A DNA stretch of 64,000 bases from Platerodrilus igneus (taxonomy: Eukaryota > Arthropoda > Insecta > Coleoptera > Lycidae): contig JARFIW010000900.1 in NCBI GenBank assembly GCA_036346225.1, positions 3,121,001 through 3,185,000 of the forward strand, given 5' to 3'. Position numbers and translations under genes: made by a program. The notes beneath the pieces were generated by a model. That model ran no database searches and was not told the DNA's origin. It worked only from the letters and a program-made list of their open reading frames with translations. Below are positions 1-11,393 of the stretch, piece by piece (position 1 is the stretch's first letter; each line of letters opens with the position of its first letter).

Positions 1-1039
1 TATTTGTGACTCACTTGACATTTTTATTATGTGTAATTGTTTTATTTCAGCATATTAACCACATTTACTACTGCATCGTCACATCTTGGTTTAAACTTAA
101 TTATATGTTTGTTGAGTATTTATCTTATTATCTAGCCGATGTTCCTGTATAATTAACTAGTATTTAACGTTTGTGATAATTGTTGTGATGCAATTAAATT
201 GAACCTTTGTATGACCGACCACCTCGTGCGTTCGCGTTTGCATTTATGACTATGTGGGAGATAGTTTATTCAATAACCAGCGCTTCTTAACCATGCGCAA
301 TCATACCATAAACTCATTTCAGCGATTCATATTGTCTTGACAATGTACTTGTAGTTGTACCCTTTTGCAAATAATAGGAAGTCGACTAGCCTAATGAAAT
401 ATTTTTTAACACGGGCGGGAAACTGTTACTGCGTGTATGTGGACGCATGTGATCGAGCCTTGTTGAATATTACTAAATTTTATGTCCGTGTGGGGAGGAA
501 CATTGGTAGTCAAGGAAGATTTTACCTTCCTGGTGACCCCCTCTTTCAATTTTAGCTGGCTAGTATTGGTTATCCGATCTCAGTAAAGACTAGCTGAACA
601 ACACTAACGTTTCTTCAATTGTCATGTGTAGTATGTCTGGGTAGCACTGGACATCCCATCAAATTCAGTGTTGGTGATCTGGTTACTTGTACGTCGCCTG
701 CCCTTGCCGAGATGTGCCAAATGTAGTTGGAAGTGTGAGGGCAGTTTGGGGTTTTTCTGTCGTACTCTATTCCCAATCGCCCAGTTTGAGTACGGCATTG
801 TTTGCTTTGAATGTCATTTTTCTATGTTTTCATGCGAATGACCTATTTAGTAGTTATTGTTTTGATTAAAAGTACACTAAGTAAATTCTGTAGATTTATT
901 TCAAACCTTCCCGCCTTAACGCCATTTTTCCAGTGTGAATTTGGGTCACATAATAACAACACAACATAGGTATCGTCGAGCCACTGTCACTAGATGATTA
1001 GATCATGGAGCCCGGTGTGCCGTTTAGAGAGAGCATTCG
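1..1039. other. No gene recognised
   Basis: AT-rich sequence with only short reading frames (about 60 codons) that have no recognisable motif. I see no RNA gene, no tandem repeat and no splice-bounded exon here. Confidence 0.5.
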
Positions 1040-1343
1040 AGTCGGTCCTCAGGTCGGTTTTTATTAAAGAAACTTTTTACATATTAATGTATTTTTAATT
1101 TTATATATCACAAACAAGTATACTTACATATATTTTAATACTAAATTACAAGCTTTTAATCTCTTCTGTGACTTCTTGAAAGATATTTTATATGTGAAAT
1201 CATAATTATATAAATCCATGTTTAGATAGTAGTGAAATTTATAATTCAATGGCATGACCTCTTTAATGTTTATGCCTATTGTCCCGTATCTGGTAAAATA
1301 TGCTTGTGTGTTTGACGGTTTGTCTAATAGTAGCTAGTAACAA
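1040..1343 (+). repeat. Divergent LTR-like 3' end
   Basis: The last 50 bases or so (TTTGACGG..TTGTCTAATAGTAGCT..TAACAA) match the ends of the two better preserved LTR copies at 30910-31434 and 40650-41189. The rest of this copy is too diverged to place its start. It is probably an old member of the same LTR family; the left boundary is a guess. Confidence 0.4.
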
Positions 1344-1924
1344 TACATTTTAAAAGGTCTTAAATCACATTTCTCATCCACTGTTTCATATTTTAACGGT
1401 CGTATGCTAGCGATAGCGTTATTATATTCACATGGTAATAGTTTTTGGTAGTGACAACGTCGCCACTATGTGACGTGACAAACATCGATGACGCAGGTCT
1501 ATTTAGAAATTGTAAGGACTATACCACTAAGGAGTGGCTCTTAGACATAAAACTATTACGTCACGGTTTGTGCATGGGGATCCGCGTTGCGTGGCGCAGG
1601 CGCACAATATTGTATTTGAGAGCAAAATAACATAAGTAAACGTTAGATGTATATACGGATAAATAGATATATAAACACTGTGAAAATGCTTTAAATAACA
1701 ATACAAACTTGTCAATTTCAATTTTTTGCGTGCCCCATATATTAGTGATAACTTTGTCATCAGTTCATCACACTATAAACTCCAATGCTATCACATTTGC
1801 GATTCGCTGAATGCTAATTCTTCAGCAATATTTTTCTTAGTTGTATCAGCCGGGCATCAAACGATGACGTGTTCAAATAACCAGGATCCTCATGCACAAA
1901 CCGTGACGTAATAGTTTTATGTCT
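1344..1924. other. No gene recognised
   Basis: Short frames only on both strands, with no family motif. The stretch from about 1640 leads into the transposase relict without any further recognisable coding. Confidence 0.4.
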
Positions 1925-2224
1925 AAGAGTCACTCGTTACCACTACATCATTGCGAATTGAATCCAATAAAATTAATATGGACTCAAATAAACGGGGAAG
2001 CTGCAAGAAAAATAAAACATTCAAAATGGCAGAATTTGGCCTATGTTGCAAAATGCTGTTGCAAACGTAATAGCAGACAATTGAAAAAATGTAATTCATT
2101 ATGTTCAAGATTTAGAATAAAAAATGCGGCAACTCGATGCTGTTATGGAAGTTGTAGTAGATTCCTTGATCATAAAATTAGGAAATTCTGATTCGTCTGA
2201 AGAAAAACTTGAAACAGAAGATTA
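1925..2224 (+). pseudogene. Tc1/mariner-class transposase, C-terminal relict
   Basis: The translation begins LPLHHCELNPIKLIW and continues with a K.AR-type helix. This is the tail of the IS630/Tc1/mariner DDE domain, where insect copies read L-P-P-Y-H-C-x-L-N-P-I-E-L-I-W. In the expected E-L-I-W the glutamate is K here, so a catalytic-region acidic residue appears lost. A shifted frame at about 2148-2224 reads VDSLIIKLGNSDSSEEKLE, which fits the acidic C-terminus of the same family, so the reading frame is broken at least once. The N-terminal HTH and the rest of the DDE fold are absent. An N-terminal exon set of what looks like the same family lies far away at 29306-29646. Confidence 0.6.
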
Positions 2225-3034
2225 ATATTCTTTCTTGTATACTTATTCTGTTATTAAAACATATTAGTATTTATTTTATTGTATGCGCTATTGAATAAAT
2301 TATGATTATCATGATTAAAGTACATATTATTGTAATAGATATTAACTTCAATAAAAATTATAGTAGTAACAATAAATTGGTTAGTAACGTCCATTTCATA
2401 GTTTTTGTTGTTATTCCAAATTGCGTAAGTCGTTAAGATGATACTCAAACTAACCAGACCCAGCCATGAATTTATAAAACCACTTTCTATTACACCATTC
2501 GGCTGTACTCGTTTTAACTACTTCACCATTTTCATTATGTATAACAGGAGGGGCAACAGGTCTACAAACAAAATATTATATTATTGAACGATGATTCTCA
2601 TTAACATACTATAAATTATTCACATTATGGTGTAAACTTCAGGGAATTTGTTTCATCTGTATTTCCAAAACAACACTTACAGGTGCTATTATTGCTATTG
2701 TAGCAAACAATGACGCCACCCCATATATCGCATTTAAAATATTCATGATTTTACTTCTGAAATAACAAATTTTGCGTATAAAACCTTTAATTTATAATGC
2801 TTTACAATTTATGAAGATTTCACAAACCAATAAAATTTGGGACGTTTTGGTTCACGAATTTGTGAAAGTAATTAAGCAGACTTAAAAACCTTTAGTCAAA
2901 AATATTTTGTTTTTCTTAATTTATTGAATTATATCATATCATAATAAACTTAACGGACATGATATCAAATAGTATAGGAAATTAAGTAACTAACATCAGT
3001 TTTCTGACTAATACAATATGAAAAATATACTATA
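2225..3034. other. Mostly empty; exon-like pair on minus strand
   Basis: On the minus strand, an acceptor-like tttcag (about 2757) precedes a short exon starting MNILNAIYGVASLF and ending at GTAAGT (about 2681). A second block (about 2560-2469, reading PVAPPVIHNENGEVV..) follows a tttgtag acceptor. The two do not join in phase as I read them, so I do not call a gene. Confidence 0.3.
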
Positions 3035-3300
3035 GTCCATTTGCTTTAACTTTAGGATGACGTCACAACTAGATGAATTGATACATTGCCAATGTTATTT
3101 TATATTATAATGTATTTAATGAAAGATATAGGAATATTCCCATTGGCAAGAAGATTGGTGGCAACACCGTATAGAACTGCCAACCTTTATTATGTTGAAT
3201 GACAGTATACTTCATGCGCAATTCTTGGTATGGATTAGTATACAGTTGCCAACACTTTATTACTGTATTTGACGTCATCCTAAAGTTATTTTGAATGGAC
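3035..3300. mobile_element. MITE copy 1 (TA target)
   Basis: A 266-bp non-coding element with terminal inverted repeats of about 31 bp (left GTCCATTTGC..GATGACGTCA, right its near-perfect complement), flanked by TA on both sides (3033-3034 and 3301-3302). The TA duplication and lack of coding fit a Tc1/mariner-type MITE. A second copy lies at 19941-20190. Both TIRs carry the palindrome TGACGTCA. Confidence 0.85.
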
Positions 3301-3302
3301 TA

Positions 3303-4889
3303 TTCCTATAATTAGTCTCGCGTTTCTTACAGAAACATTGATTCTTTCACACAACATTTTTAATGCATTGCGAAGTTACGCGCAACGTTTTTTTGAGATA
3401 ATTCATACACGTAATTGCAACATGACTGAGCAACCAATCAGAATACTAAAAATATATTTACAATTTTCCCAAACTATTATTCAACAGATACACTTATTTG
3501 TAGTTGCCACATTGTGTACATATTATGGATCTCTCTACTTAGGACATTAATGCCGGCCAGAAACCTGTGCATATTTTACCGCTGTATTCGTAGTTCGCGA
3601 CTTGCCGCTAGGGAAATGGAGGGCGATTTTTACATGCAGTCTTACGGAGCATCCGTTATTTTTCTTATAAATAATTATAAATTCGGATTTTATTTAAAAT
3701 TTCAGTCATTGGAAGATGAAATATACACAAATTCTTAACAATTGCCAATTTAATACTCCCGTATTCCTATAAGAATTTCAAATTATTAAAGAATCGAAAT
3801 AGCATGCTGGGCAATGTAATCATACATAAATAATATTTATTCAAAGCACTTTTAAAGCATTTTATAATACAAGTACAAGCGGTTATAAAACAATAGGGAA
3901 TGTCGTTCATGCGGAGAAAGAATGTTCTATTTCTGGTAACACTAGTTTTCAGGAGATCAATTTAAAGTTATTGTTAATTTATGTAGTTAAGTCATATATT
4001 ATAAAAATTAGAAATTTTAAGACTTTTAGAATCTTTGATGGTCCAAAAGATGAAGTACATGTATCATTGAGCACACAAAAATCTGACCATTCTTTTGGGG
4101 ATAAAATAGTGATTTTATTGAAACAAAAAAGTATTATATTAAACAAAATAAAACAACAGTATATCTAACTTTTTTTATACACACTTTTAATTAGAAATAA
4201 AAATGTATTATTATAACAAGAATCGTATTAGAAACATATATGCTCTGGTAGATACTTAAATTACAATTCTTAGCATCCAATGCACATAAAAATAAATTTT
4301 ATTATACATTAATATATACACAAATAAGAAAGAACCTTGTCGCTTCGAGGAATAGCTTGTCTCCACTTTTCTAATGTTTCCACATACAAAAACATGTATT
4401 TTGAAACTCAATAGTATCACTAAACACGAAAAATACCTTGGGAGCAGAATAAATACTTCTCCTTACGTGTTTGAATGATTTATATACGGATTTGCACCCA
4501 GGGACAAAACAACACTTCATATTTTATATTTATAGATAAGTTATAGGCCTCAAGTTTTACGCACAATTGACTATCACAGCTATAAAGTACCAAATATGAT
4601 GATCTTAGTCTAATTAGACCTCACAATTTTATAAAAATGTGAGTACAATACTGATACGCCATAAGAGACAATAGAAAATTGACTATCCTTTTCCCTAGCG
4701 GCAACATTTTTAACTAGAGATTATTTGTCACAGTTTTATAGTATTGCAAAGATAGGAAGATTAACGTCCTAAGTAGAGGGGTTCATAGTACATATATTTG
4801 TTCTCTGTGAATCGAGCTTGTGCTCAGCTTGTACTGCGCAACTAAAGCCCACCCCATTACTTTAAATACTGAATCTATTCCTAGCACGC
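3303..4889. other. No gene recognised
   Basis: AT-rich, with short reading frames around 3338-3740 and 3971-4168 that show no domain, signal peptide or homologue I know. The last part leads into the duplicated unit that begins near 4890. Confidence 0.5.
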
Positions 4890-5235
4890 ACTATAATTCC
4901 AAATAATAATTGTTGCATCAAATTTAAGTACAATCTAAAGTTATTTTACATTTCTTATTGCGCAAATCAAGTGAGGAGTTGTAACCTTCTAAATAGTTAC
5001 AAATAGACTATTTGATAAGTTATTAAGCTATATTCACACCAAAAGAAATTATTTTAGATTATTTTACTTATTTACACGCTTTATGAATTTACATAAGCAA
5101 GTCCCTATTAGAATATCACCTTGAAATGTAGTTAACGTGTATTTTAGAAAACATTTTCGAAACTATTTTTGCATACACGCATTAATGTATAACTATTTTA
5201 ATGTAATTTATGTGGTTGAGCACGTCACAATACAT

Positions 5236-5252
5236 TAATGTATATAGGACTC
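5236..5252 (+). promoter_or_regulatory. Candidate TATA region of finger gene A
   Basis: TGTATATAGGACTCT is kept almost identical in unit B (13365-13380), about 310-355 bases before each start codon, inside a well conserved flank. It is a candidate core promoter only; conservation could also reflect the age of the duplication. Confidence 0.3.
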
Positions 5253-5549
5253 TAGATTTTAGATTCCGCTCTCAACGAAAAACTATTCACAAAAATTGAG
5301 TTGACCATCATATGCGAATTACACCACAAAAAGGATCATGTAAATGCAATTTATGGAGATATGTTACTGCTTAGTGAAATACGATTTGTGTTTATTCAGA
5401 GTACCACCAATAAGAACTATTCTTGGCCTTAACTATACTGAGATTATATATTGAAAGAATATTAAATGTTATTTCTCCGACCTCTAGAAAAATGTTAGTA
5501 CAAATACACGCAAATTTGCAAAGAAGTAAGAAGTAATTAACACACCACT

Positions 5550-6866
5550 ATGCAGTCACATAGTAACAAATCACAATCATTTGCATGCGATTTATGTAGT
5601 TTTTCCACATCATATAAAAGTTCCTTACAATCCCATGTACGTACACATACTAAGGAGCGACCATTTGCTTGTAATTTATGTAGTTATTTTGCATCACACA
5701 GAAGTACTCTACGCGTACATATAAGAACCCATACTAACGAACGACCGTTTGCGTGTAATTTGTGTAATTATACCGCATTACACAAAACTACTTTACGCAA
5801 GCATATAAGAACACATACTAACGAAAGACCATATCCTTGTAACTTATGTAATTATTCTGCATCACAGAAAAGATATTTACGTGATCATGTAAGAATACAT
5901 ACTAATGACCGACCATTTGTGTGTAGCATATGTAATTATGGCGCATCTCACAAAACTAGTTTAAACAAGCATATAAGAACACATTCTAACGTACGACCAT
6001 ATGCATGTAACTTATGTAATTATGCTGCATCACAGAAAAGTAGTTTACATAATCATATTAGAACACATACTAATGAACGACCATATGCGTGTAACTTATG
6101 TAATTATTTAGCAACAAACAAAAGTAGCTTATATAACCATATTAACACACACACTAGAGAACGACCATTTGCATGTACTTTATGTAATTATGCTGCATCA
6201 CACACAAGTAGTTTGAAGAAGCATATAAGAACACATACTAACGAGCGACCATATATTTGCAACTTATGTAATTATTCTGCATCACAAAAAAATTGTTTAC
6301 GCGGGCATATAAGAATTCATACTAACGAACGACCATTTGCATGTAAATTGTGTAATTATGCTGCATTAAGCAAAAGTAGTTTAGACAGGCATATAAAAAC
6401 ACACACTAACGAACGACCATTCGCATGTAATTTATGTAATTATTTTGCATCACGTGAAGGTACTTTACATAACCATATGAGAACGCATACTAACGAACGA
6501 CCATATGCATGCTACTTATGTAATTATTCTGCAACAAACAAAAGTAGTTTACATAGCCATATTAGATCAACACATACTAACGAACGACCGTTTGGCTGTA
6601 CTTTATGTAATTATGCTGCATCAGAGAAAAGTCATTTACGTGAGCATGTAAAAACACATACTCACGAACGACCATTTACATGTGACATATGTAATTATGC
6701 TGCATCACGAAAAAGTAGTTTACACAGACATATAAGAACTCATAGTAACGAACGTCCATTTGCATGTAACTTATGTAATTATTCTGCATCACAGAAAAGT
6801 TATTTAAAGGAACATATAAGGATACATATATACGAACGAGCATTTGCTTGTAAATCAAGTAATTAA
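5550..6866 (+). CDS. C2H2 zinc-finger array protein, 15 fingers
   Basis: A 438-residue single-exon frame made of C-x2-C-x12-H-x3-H fingers joined by TNERP(F/Y) linkers (the place of the usual TGEKP). I count 15 fingers; finger 12 has H-x4-H. Most read C-N-L-C-N-Y-x-A-S-x-K-S-S-L, the REST/hunchback-like type with Tyr two residues after the second Cys and Ala where most fingers have Phe. Tandem fingers of this kind bind DNA, so a nuclear DNA-binding role is likely. There is no KRAB, ZAD, BTB or other effector domain. The start MQSHSNKS is the first Met before finger 1. A 16th finger is broken at the C-terminus (ACKSSN). Directly after the TAA the same frame continues into a capsid-like sequence (see next entry). 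The frame is fully open, unlike the neighbouring arrays, which suggests it was functional until recently or still is. Confidence 0.85.
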   Translation: MQSHSNKSQSFACDLCSFSTSYKSSLQSHVRTHTKERPFACNLCSYFASHRSTLRVHIRTHTNERPFACNLCNYTALHKTTLRKHIRTHTNERPYPCNLCNYSASQKRYLRDHVRIHTNDRPFVCSICNYGASHKTSLNKHIRTHSNVRPYACNLCNYAASQKSSLHNHIRTHTNERPYACNLCNYLATNKSSLYNHINTHTRERPFACTLCNYAASHTSSLKKHIRTHTNERPYICNLCNYSASQKNCLRGHIRIHTNERPFACKLCNYAALSKSSLDRHIKTHTNERPFACNLCNYFASREGTLHNHMRTHTNERPYACYLCNYSATNKSSLHSHIRSTHTNERPFGCTLCNYAASEKSHLREHVKTHTHERPFTCDICNYAASRKSSLHRHIRTHSNERPFACNLCNYSASQKSYLKEHIRIHIYERAFACKSSN

Positions 6867-7814
6867 ACAAAAATTGATGGAACGCCTGTAATAGCAAACG
6901 TTGTAAACACTGGTTTTTTACTACTTATTCATGAAATTCGATATGAAATTGCAGGCACAATAATAAAATAGTTTAAAATCCTGAACTATCATCTGTTATA
7001 AGAATGCTGGTTGGTTTCCGTTAGTCGATTTTGGGGTAGATAGCTGATGTTAATGGAAATTTTAATGTTATTATGAACTTGTCTATGATTTTGGGATTAT
7101 GCGATGATTCTAAAAAGTTCATATTAAAATTGCCGCAAGAACTAATCTTTATTCGATCTCGTTTTGACACCGATGCAATAATTAATAGTAAAAACGACGA
7201 AAAGGTAAAAATATTTTTAAACAAAGTTCATTGGAAAATCTTAGACAGCTGTCGAAGATGGCCCAAAGAATGAAAATAGTTGAATGCGTAGCACACAACC
7301 AAGACTTGCATATTCCCTTTACAGGTTTGGAGTTGGCTGAAAATCAGCTTTCGCAACAAACACAAAGTCATACGTAGTGTATAAAAACAGTCACGTAGTT
7401 AGAAAAGCCGCTTTTTGTAATTGTTGGATTCTACACAAACCGAATAAACAAACATCAAAGTGTCTATAGTCGTTTTGATTAATGCAATCTAACAAACATA
7501 AACTATATCTAAATTCAGAGATAGATCCGTGCGTTAATCTGAATTTAAATTTTGATATTAATTGGGCGGCATCTTTATATGAAATGTATGCACAGTTTTA
7601 GCAATCGTATTACGAAAAGGGAAATGAACCGATGTTTAACCACGAAGGGTTTCGGAATGTAGCGGCACTTGCTATGATAGATTGTTTTTTTGGACAAAAC
7701 AAAACATTCCAATCTGGTACAGTTGATATTAGGGTGGAATTTGATACAAATAAAAATGTTCCTGCAAATACATCTTGTTACTCTCTTATGTTGCATGATA
7801 GAGTAGTAAAGTAA
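6867..7814 (+). pseudogene. Double-jelly-roll capsid-like protein relict A
   Basis: Starting in the same frame as the finger array, one codon past its stop, the translation reads IDGTPVIANVVNTGF..HEIRYEIAGT and then breaks. Further pieces in other frames read ILGLCDDSKKF..ELIFIRSRFDTD (7073-7273), an LEKP block (about 7400), LYEMYAQF (about 7580) and SGTVDIRVEF..NVPANTS with LMLHDRVVK (7632-7814). The order and wording match a protein I know from insect and cnidarian genomes, annotated as double jelly roll-like, which forms the major capsid protein in Polinton/adintovirus-type elements. The expected N-terminal portion is missing; the finger array stands in its place. At least three frameshifts or stops. 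Family naming is from memory of motifs, not a search. Confidence 0.65.
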
Positions 7815-8146
7815 AATCCACTTTATAATGCTCAACGAATTTTGTAAATTGTATTTATTTGTTTATTTGTACAATATGTAACAAATTTTAGATTTAGGTT
7901 CAATCAATGGTAAAAGGTTTATGATTTTAGATTTAAAAATATTTCATTGCATGCTTTATACTTTTCATGTAACTAATGCAACATACTTAAAACTTTTAGC
8001 GTTTAGGAAAATTCGTCTTGTATCTTCAATAATTTACAAATACTACATTATATGCTATATAATGTCATGTACAAAATGTTAATTACATTGAATAAACATG
8101 CAAGCTAGCTCTTTAGTACCTCAACCATTCTCAGCACTCCCTAGCA

Positions 8147-8878
8147 ATAATAAATGAAAAAGGAGTTTTTCCTATACTAACTTTGAGCAAAAGTCAATTG
8201 AAATAAAGTGTTGAACTCTGAAATGTTTCTCGAAGATAATTGTGCCACACCCTCAATTTCTGCAAAATTATCAGTTGATTGATCTAGCAAAGTGAGTGTT
8301 TGTTGTAACCTTGTTAACTTTTCTACGGCTGCATTTCTTTAAAACAATAACCTTTCTGTGGTTATCATGTTGAAACAGATGTGTTTTTAAACAATGGTAT
8401 TAACGTAGGTTTATTGGATTACCGGTTCGCGGAGATCGGTGATAGTTATTAATGTAGTGCGATAGGTGAAAACTGTAAAATGTTTTTGATTTTTCGAAAA
8501 GCATATGTTCGTCAACTTGTGTTTGTTTTAAATGCCAAAGATGGCATTACCTTGAAAGATTCAGACCATTTTTTAAAAAGAAAAACAGCCAGGCTTTGGG
8601 TAGTGGTAACACACAGACATAATTTGTTACTGTGGTGTAGGACCGATGTATATTTATTTGAATATGCGTGTGCAGACAATCCATTTAATATCAGTTGTAT
8701 TTCAAGCGCACGTGTTTACGTTTGTGTTTTGTTGCGCTAAGGATGTCGTCGCGCTAAAAAAATTTTGTGTTTGGCTCAAAAAGACAAATACACACAATGC
8801 AAAAACAAATGTTGTGTAATACACCGTGTATTTCAGCTGAAAATAAACAATATAATGAAGATAACCGAAGTGTTGTAA
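8147..8878. other. No gene recognised
   Basis: Contains one 86-codon frame (8480-8740) without a recognised motif. Nothing else stands out before the piggyBac relict. Confidence 0.4.
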
Positions 8879-11393
8879 ATGCACGCAAAAGTCCAACTGA
8901 GTCGAGACCATGCACTTGAAGAGTTGCCAAATAGTGATCGTGAAAATGATCATCATAATGAACTGGATGACGTGTTTGATTTCGGACAAATCTGTTATTG
9001 ACAAAAACTATTTATCTTCATCAGATGAATCATACTGATGTAAGTACGAGTGAGTGAATTATTCAATGATAATGTGATAGAAAATGAAAATATCACTGAA
9101 TCTGAAAGTGATAATGTAAACAAGTGGCATGATATAGATGAGAGTGGCAATGGGGCGGACAAGTTGAAAAAAAAACGGCATGACTATTTAAAATTTTAAT
9201 GATAATGAAATAAAAACCTACTTACGCTTACAAGTTGCTACGTACCTTGACGTAACATTAAAAAAAACAGAAAAAGAAAGAAAGGAATGACCGGGCTCAA
9301 TCGGTGAGTGGGCGAGGTTTTATACCTTATAGATAAATTAGAAAGAAACCTGAAATAAAAAGAGAGAAAATTTATATACACTCAGAACAAAACATACAAA
9401 GGAAAAGAAAGAACTTATAATTAAACAAAATATATATACAGAACACAGTATTCCCAAACCCAACCAAAAAAAAGTCAATGTCGCCAATTTATATATACAT
9501 TATGAGAAACCCTCAAACATTCCAAAAAAATTTACCCATAAAAATGACGAGCTGTAGTTTTTAGGTAATAACCTCTGACAGTATTTATAAAAAAAAAATT
9601 ACCAAACGCAACCCTAAAAACCACAGCTCTAGATCATCGTAAATACAAACTTGACCTATATTTACATACATAATGGCAACATTTTCAAATGTGCCCGCCA
9701 GTCTTTAAACGGTTTCTACATTAATAATTAGTATATTTTTAGTTATTTACAAACAAATAGCAAAGCATTAATAAAAGAGCCGTATATACCAAAATAGTTC
9801 AATAATTTTCGTATATAAAAATTAAATTTGGAAATGCCATATTTGAACGGTAAAACCCCAGGCGTTCTGGTTCCAAAGTAAGAAGCGAATACAAAGGAAA
9901 AAACTCACCCTCGAGTTACTGACGTTGGGGTTGAGTCAGTCGCTGGTCCACGTCAGCGAGTAGGTAGGCCTACGCCCAGGAAGAACGCGTTTGGCCTCCC
10001 ATTACTAGAAGAAACGACAGTTCAAGGGTTTAACGTGTCCCCGCAGGAAGCTAGAATAATTACGAATAATAAATTAATTTATTGAAGCCGAAAAGTATTG
10101 TTTTATACAAACTCTAAATACTCACCATGGTAGACAATGCGTGCGAGAAATTCGCATAACAAATAAACGGAACGAAGCAAAGCAGGACGGATGTTTTCTT
10201 GTTGCTATTCGAACAGAAAGTGACTATCCCATTTGTTTAGTTAAAGCACCAAAGCTCAACGTAAACTTGTTAAAGGAAATAAAACAGGAAAACCCGAATT
10301 TTGTTGAAATAATTTCGCCGAATTCTTTAAAAAGGGAAAACACACCAGCCTTAATTACTGAATACTTGGAAAGTCTCCTATCTAATTATGGCGTAAATTC
10401 CACGGTACGAAATTCTTAGAAAGGATATTTATATTTAATGAGCAGAAAGATTTATCAAGTAAAATATATAGGTGGTTTATTAGTAATTACAATACAATTT
10501 TAAACACCCGAAAGAGTTTTTTTAATTTACGGAATTTAATTTTCGTGTTTAACGGCAAAGGAATTTAAGTTAAAAATTATTGCATATAAACTAATCAATT
10601 ATTTACGAAAATAAACGTAACAAAGTTATTTATAACAGATTATTGTTGAAACAAGCAGATTTGCTTGGGAAATGTTAAATGTACATCTGGCAAAATCACG
10701 TACGTTCTTGGATTGACTACGATATAACCAAACTTAGCGTTTTTTTTCTCAATATGTATAAGGGGATTAATTGATGGTCCCACAATAAATTTGTATTGGT
10801 CAAAAGATCCCATGTACCAAAATGAGTTTATTACTAATACCATGAAATGAAACATTCCTTTTTTTCATGTGCTGGATTTATTTCTGTAACGAGTAGTGTA
10901 ATAAAGATGATCGTCTCTAAGTTAGGTGAAATTTTGAAAGTATTAAATAAAAATATTCAAACTGCATTAACTCCAGGATAGATTTTGGTGGTCAATGAAA
11001 GTATAGTAACTTATCAAGAAAGACTGCAAATGAAACAATATATCCCCAATAAATTCACGCATATGGGATCAAGTTATATACAGTGAATTTATATACTAAC
11101 TACAATCGTTTATCATGGTAAGAATACGACTATTAATGCATACTTGCTAGTGTGAAGTGTATGATCTTCTTCAAAGTGTCGAGTTCAACAATGGCTACTA
11201 CCGCTACATGTGTCCTGACAATTTTTACTCTAGTTTACCTGTAGCCAAATCATGTTCGAAAAACAAAATTTATTGTGGAACCCTGGAGGTCCAACAGAAA
11301 AGCAATTCCCAAAATAGTAGAAGAGATGGTAGAAAAGATTGTCATCAATTTAGGAGTGGAAAGTTGCAGCGAAGAATTATCCAATGATGAATT
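8879..11393 (+). pseudogene. piggyBac-like transposase relict, split by a solo LTR
   Basis: Pieces appear in piggyBac order. An acidic N-terminus starts at 8879 (MHAKVQLSRDHALEELPNSD, then E/D-rich). After the nested LTR (9236-10622) come GLIDGPTINLYWSKDPMYQN (about 10758-10820), then a block around 10980-11085 with VNESIVTYQERLQMKQYIPN, then DNFYSSLPVA and CGTL (11218-11285) with NRKAIPKI. In active piggyBac proteins the first catalytic residue is Asp in V-D-E-S; here it is Asn, and the frame has several stops, so the copy is dead. The final part (VEKIVINLG..SCSEEL) does not look like piggyBac and may come from a deletion junction. I did not find convincing TTAA-flanked ends. Confidence 0.7.
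9236..10622. mobile_element. Solo LTR, copy 1 (TGCTACGT..ACGTAACA)
   Basis: A 1387-bp LTR without an internal region, flanked by a perfect 4-bp duplication AAGT (9232-9235 and 10623-10626). Its ends and internal blocks (ACCGGGCT..ATCGG, GAGTGGGCG..GGTTTTATAC, GGCCTCC, AAATAAACGTAACA) match the second copy at 20271-21428. A 4-bp duplication fits Ty3/Gypsy-type insertion followed by LTR-LTR recombination. It interrupts the piggyBac relict, so it is the younger insertion. An open 92-codon frame (10141-10419) inside it is decayed in the other copy and is probably not a gene. Confidence 0.85.

Larger units (their letters stand above)
4890..8146 (+). repeat. Segmental duplication unit A (zinc finger + capsid-like relict)
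   Basis: The whole stretch is paralogous to 13022-16266. Similarity begins in the 5' flank (AATTATTGTTGCAT-type sequence near 4900 and 13030), runs through the finger array and the downstream capsid-like relict, and stops after ATTGAATAAACATGCAAGCT and a few dozen further bases (8090-8146 and 16220-16266). Unit B differs by finger losses and a 498-bp insertion. The divergence, with scattered substitutions throughout, says the duplication is not recent. Confidence 0.85.

Noticed and set aside
5550..6866. CRISPR-like or satellite array
   Set aside because: The 84-base periodicity is explained entirely by tandem zinc fingers in one open frame.
10141..10419. 92-codon open frame inside the solo LTR
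   Set aside because: The other LTR copy has no equivalent open frame and the protein shows no domain; most likely a chance frame.
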